Shown here: piece by piece, positions 62,753 through 64,000 of the stretch
Numbering within the stretch: the first letter of the stretch is position 1
Layout of the letters: each line of letters opens with the position of its first letter
Source: Nostoc carneum NIES-2107
Lineage (GTDB): Bacteria > Cyanobacteriota > Cyanobacteriia > Cyanobacteriales > Nostocaceae
Assembly: GCA_002368155.1 (NCBI GenBank)
Contig: AP018180.1
Location: 1,831,947-1,895,946, forward strand
Direction of reading: 5' to 3'
DNA: 64,000 nt
Notes under the pieces: model-generated
Told to the model about the DNA's origin: nothing
Databases searched by the model: none
What the model saw: the letters and a program-made list of their open reading frames with translations, nothing else
Made by a program: the position numbers and the translations under genes

Positions 62753-62950
62753 TTATTGGCTCCTGATAAGGGGAAATTTGCTCGTCTGCGTATCATTTTC
62801 AAACGATGCAACGGTATAAAATTCACCCTGAGATTGTTCTGATTTTGGCTTTTCTATAGTTGTAGTCAGCAAAACTTTCACTAAAACTAACAGTACTCCA
62901 CCCAAGGTGAGAGCCAAAACTATAATTCGCAGTTGTTTCCACAGATCCAT
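62753..62950 (-). CDS. Possible small single-helix membrane protein
   Basis: 65 residues: a short N-terminus (MDLWKQLR), one strong membrane helix (IIVLALTLGGVLLVLVKVLL) and a polar tail. AAGG lies just upstream of the ATG. No family is recognised. The pattern is convincing for a small membrane protein, but without homology it remains tentative. An overlapping frame at 62823-63119 is rejected. Confidence 0.4.
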   Translation of the reverse strand: MDLWKQLRIIVLALTLGGVLLVLVKVLLTTTIEKPKSEQSQGEFYTVASFENDTQTSKFPLIRSQ

Positions 62951-63676
62951 TACCTTGAAAACTCCGCAACATCCTAAATTTGCTAATTTCTACTGTAGAC
63001 GCACGAAAAGGTAAAATGACCCCAAAACTAACACCGCGATCGCCACTACGGGAAAATGTATAAAAGCTAATGGTAGTTATATCCCTGGTAAAGCCCCGAT
63101 CAACCCTATTCGATAACAAAATATGAGGTAACTCATATCGGTTTCGTTATGACTGTAATTGGATTTTTACGTAATTATCCTGAAAAAGCCGTAATTATCA
63201 TTACGTGTAACCTATTTATAATCAAGAATTTTATTTGATTTTTACCAAATCTTCATGTTAATAATATTGTCTACATCCAGTCTATTTTATACCAAAACCC
63301 TTACTCTATAAAGATTAGCAAAACAAGACCTTCTGATTTCTGATAAAGTTTGTGTAAATATATGCTGTTAAGCAAGGTAATTAGTATTATTTTATACAGT
63401 AAATTATATCAATCAAGATTACTTTGGATTTTATATAGTGTATGAGAGTGAATCTCAAGTATTGAAGTGTCATTTCTAAAACTATCACCAACACGCAGCA
63501 CATAAGTACTCACGCAAAATTATGTCATTGCGATCGCCAACGCAATGACAAATGTATATTTACTTTTCCACAACTACTTACTTTATTGATAAGCAACTAT
63601 ATATAGCAATCCTAAATCATTTGTGAAAAATCACAGTTGTTGATATGGTGAACATTAGAAGTCATTGATAGGGTGC
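62951..63676. other. Intergenic region up to the transposase
   Basis: No gene is supported in 725 AT-rich bases. Bases near 63604-63630 (TAGCAATCCTAAATCATTTG) begin with TA and could be the left inverted repeat of the IS630 element that starts coding at 63677; the other end is outside the window. Confidence 0.35.
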
Positions 63677-64000
63677 ATGGCAGCACAAATGGAAGAGTTG
63701 ATAGAGTTCATTCAGGCTACCTCAGACTCCAGAGAACTAAAACGGGCACTGGCAGTACAAATGGTGATGCAAAACTATAAACATTCAAAGATTGGAAATA
63801 TTCTCGGAGTGTCTGTTGGTTTTGTAAACAAATGGAAATATATATTTATAGAACAGGGTATAACCGGATTGAGGCTAAAATACAAAGGGTCAAAAAGTTA
63901 TCTTGACTCTGCACAAAGACAAGTAGTATTAAACTGGCTTCAACAGAAAAACTATTGGCATTTATCAGAATTAAAGGAGTACGTAGAAGATAATTTTGAT
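63677..64000 (+). mobile_element. IS630-type transposase, N-terminal part (cut by window edge)
   Basis: The open frame begins at ATG 63677 and runs 108 codons to the window edge. It reads TSDSRELKRALAVQMVMQNY, then a helix-turn-helix block (HSKIGNILGVSVGFVNKWK) and QRQVVLNWLQQKNYWHLSEL, the N-terminal winged-helix region of IS630-family transposases, which target TA dinucleotides. The DDE catalytic core would be beyond the edge. The visible part is intact, so the copy may be recent. Confidence 0.85.

Overview
This window is chromosomal DNA of a filamentous, very probably heterocyst-forming cyanobacterium (Nostocales). The evidence is: many HIP1 octamers (GCGATCGC); heptanucleotide repeat tracts (CCCCAAT, CATTACT, TCATTGG types); a photosystem II D1 gene; psb34; a cytochrome c6; a HpsJ-like gene; and a tandem array that looks like the nitrogen-stress RNA NsiR1 with DIF-type TCCGGA promoters. 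No species can be assigned from sequence alone.

Layout. 1-1600: the N-terminus of catalase-peroxidase (minus strand, cut by the window edge), a truncated flavin disulfide oxidoreductase pseudogene and repeat-rich spacer. 1593-4396: a periplasmic NMT1/SsuA-like binding protein translationally coupled to a sensor kinase. 4938-11957: a two-module NRPS (degenerate C, A, T, C, A, T, TE). 12000-15900: DUF928 protein, EamA permease, a small secreted protein and psb34. 15962-16942: six 168-bp tandem repeats, the NsiR1-like array. 17300-24000: small protein, cytochrome c6, TonB-like protein, lipase, an aberrant cytochrome b6 homologue and a CPA1 antiporter. 24328-27165: tRNA-Glu, a SRPBCC protein and a GAF kinase-like protein whose phospho-acceptor His is Asp. 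27166-31300: accessory zone with a ribbon-helix-helix protein, a decayed HNH nuclease, an Alr0857-like protein, a polysaccharide deacetylase and IS/Rpn remnants. 31375-32457: a divergent psbA. 33120-37490: a free-standing A(Gly-like)-N-methyltransferase-T-reductase enzyme. 37630-41846: two histidine kinases. 41947-47344: FtsE, a WecG/TagA glycosyltransferase, a NarL-type regulator and a PP2C/anti-sigma pair. 47663-52352: an NAD-synthesis locus (nadE, nrtR, nadD, pncB) with a perfect 29-bp palindrome in front of pncB. 52735-62950: a conserved-looking 50-aa protein, LCP protein, AI-2E family permease, lipoprotein serpin, subtilisin-like protein, rpe and HpsJ. 63677-64000: start of an IS630-type transposase.

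How genes work together. The clearest pathway is NAD biosynthesis: PncB makes nicotinate mononucleotide, NadD adenylates it, NadE amidates it, and NrtR probably represses through the palindrome. The reductase-ended enzyme reads as a glycine-activating, N-methylating, reductively releasing machine with no condensation domain; it is the best candidate for unfamiliar chemistry, and two sensor kinases follow it. Signalling genes are strongly over-represented. Specificity codes, heme-ligand alignments and the NsiR1 assignment were made by eye and need computation to confirm.
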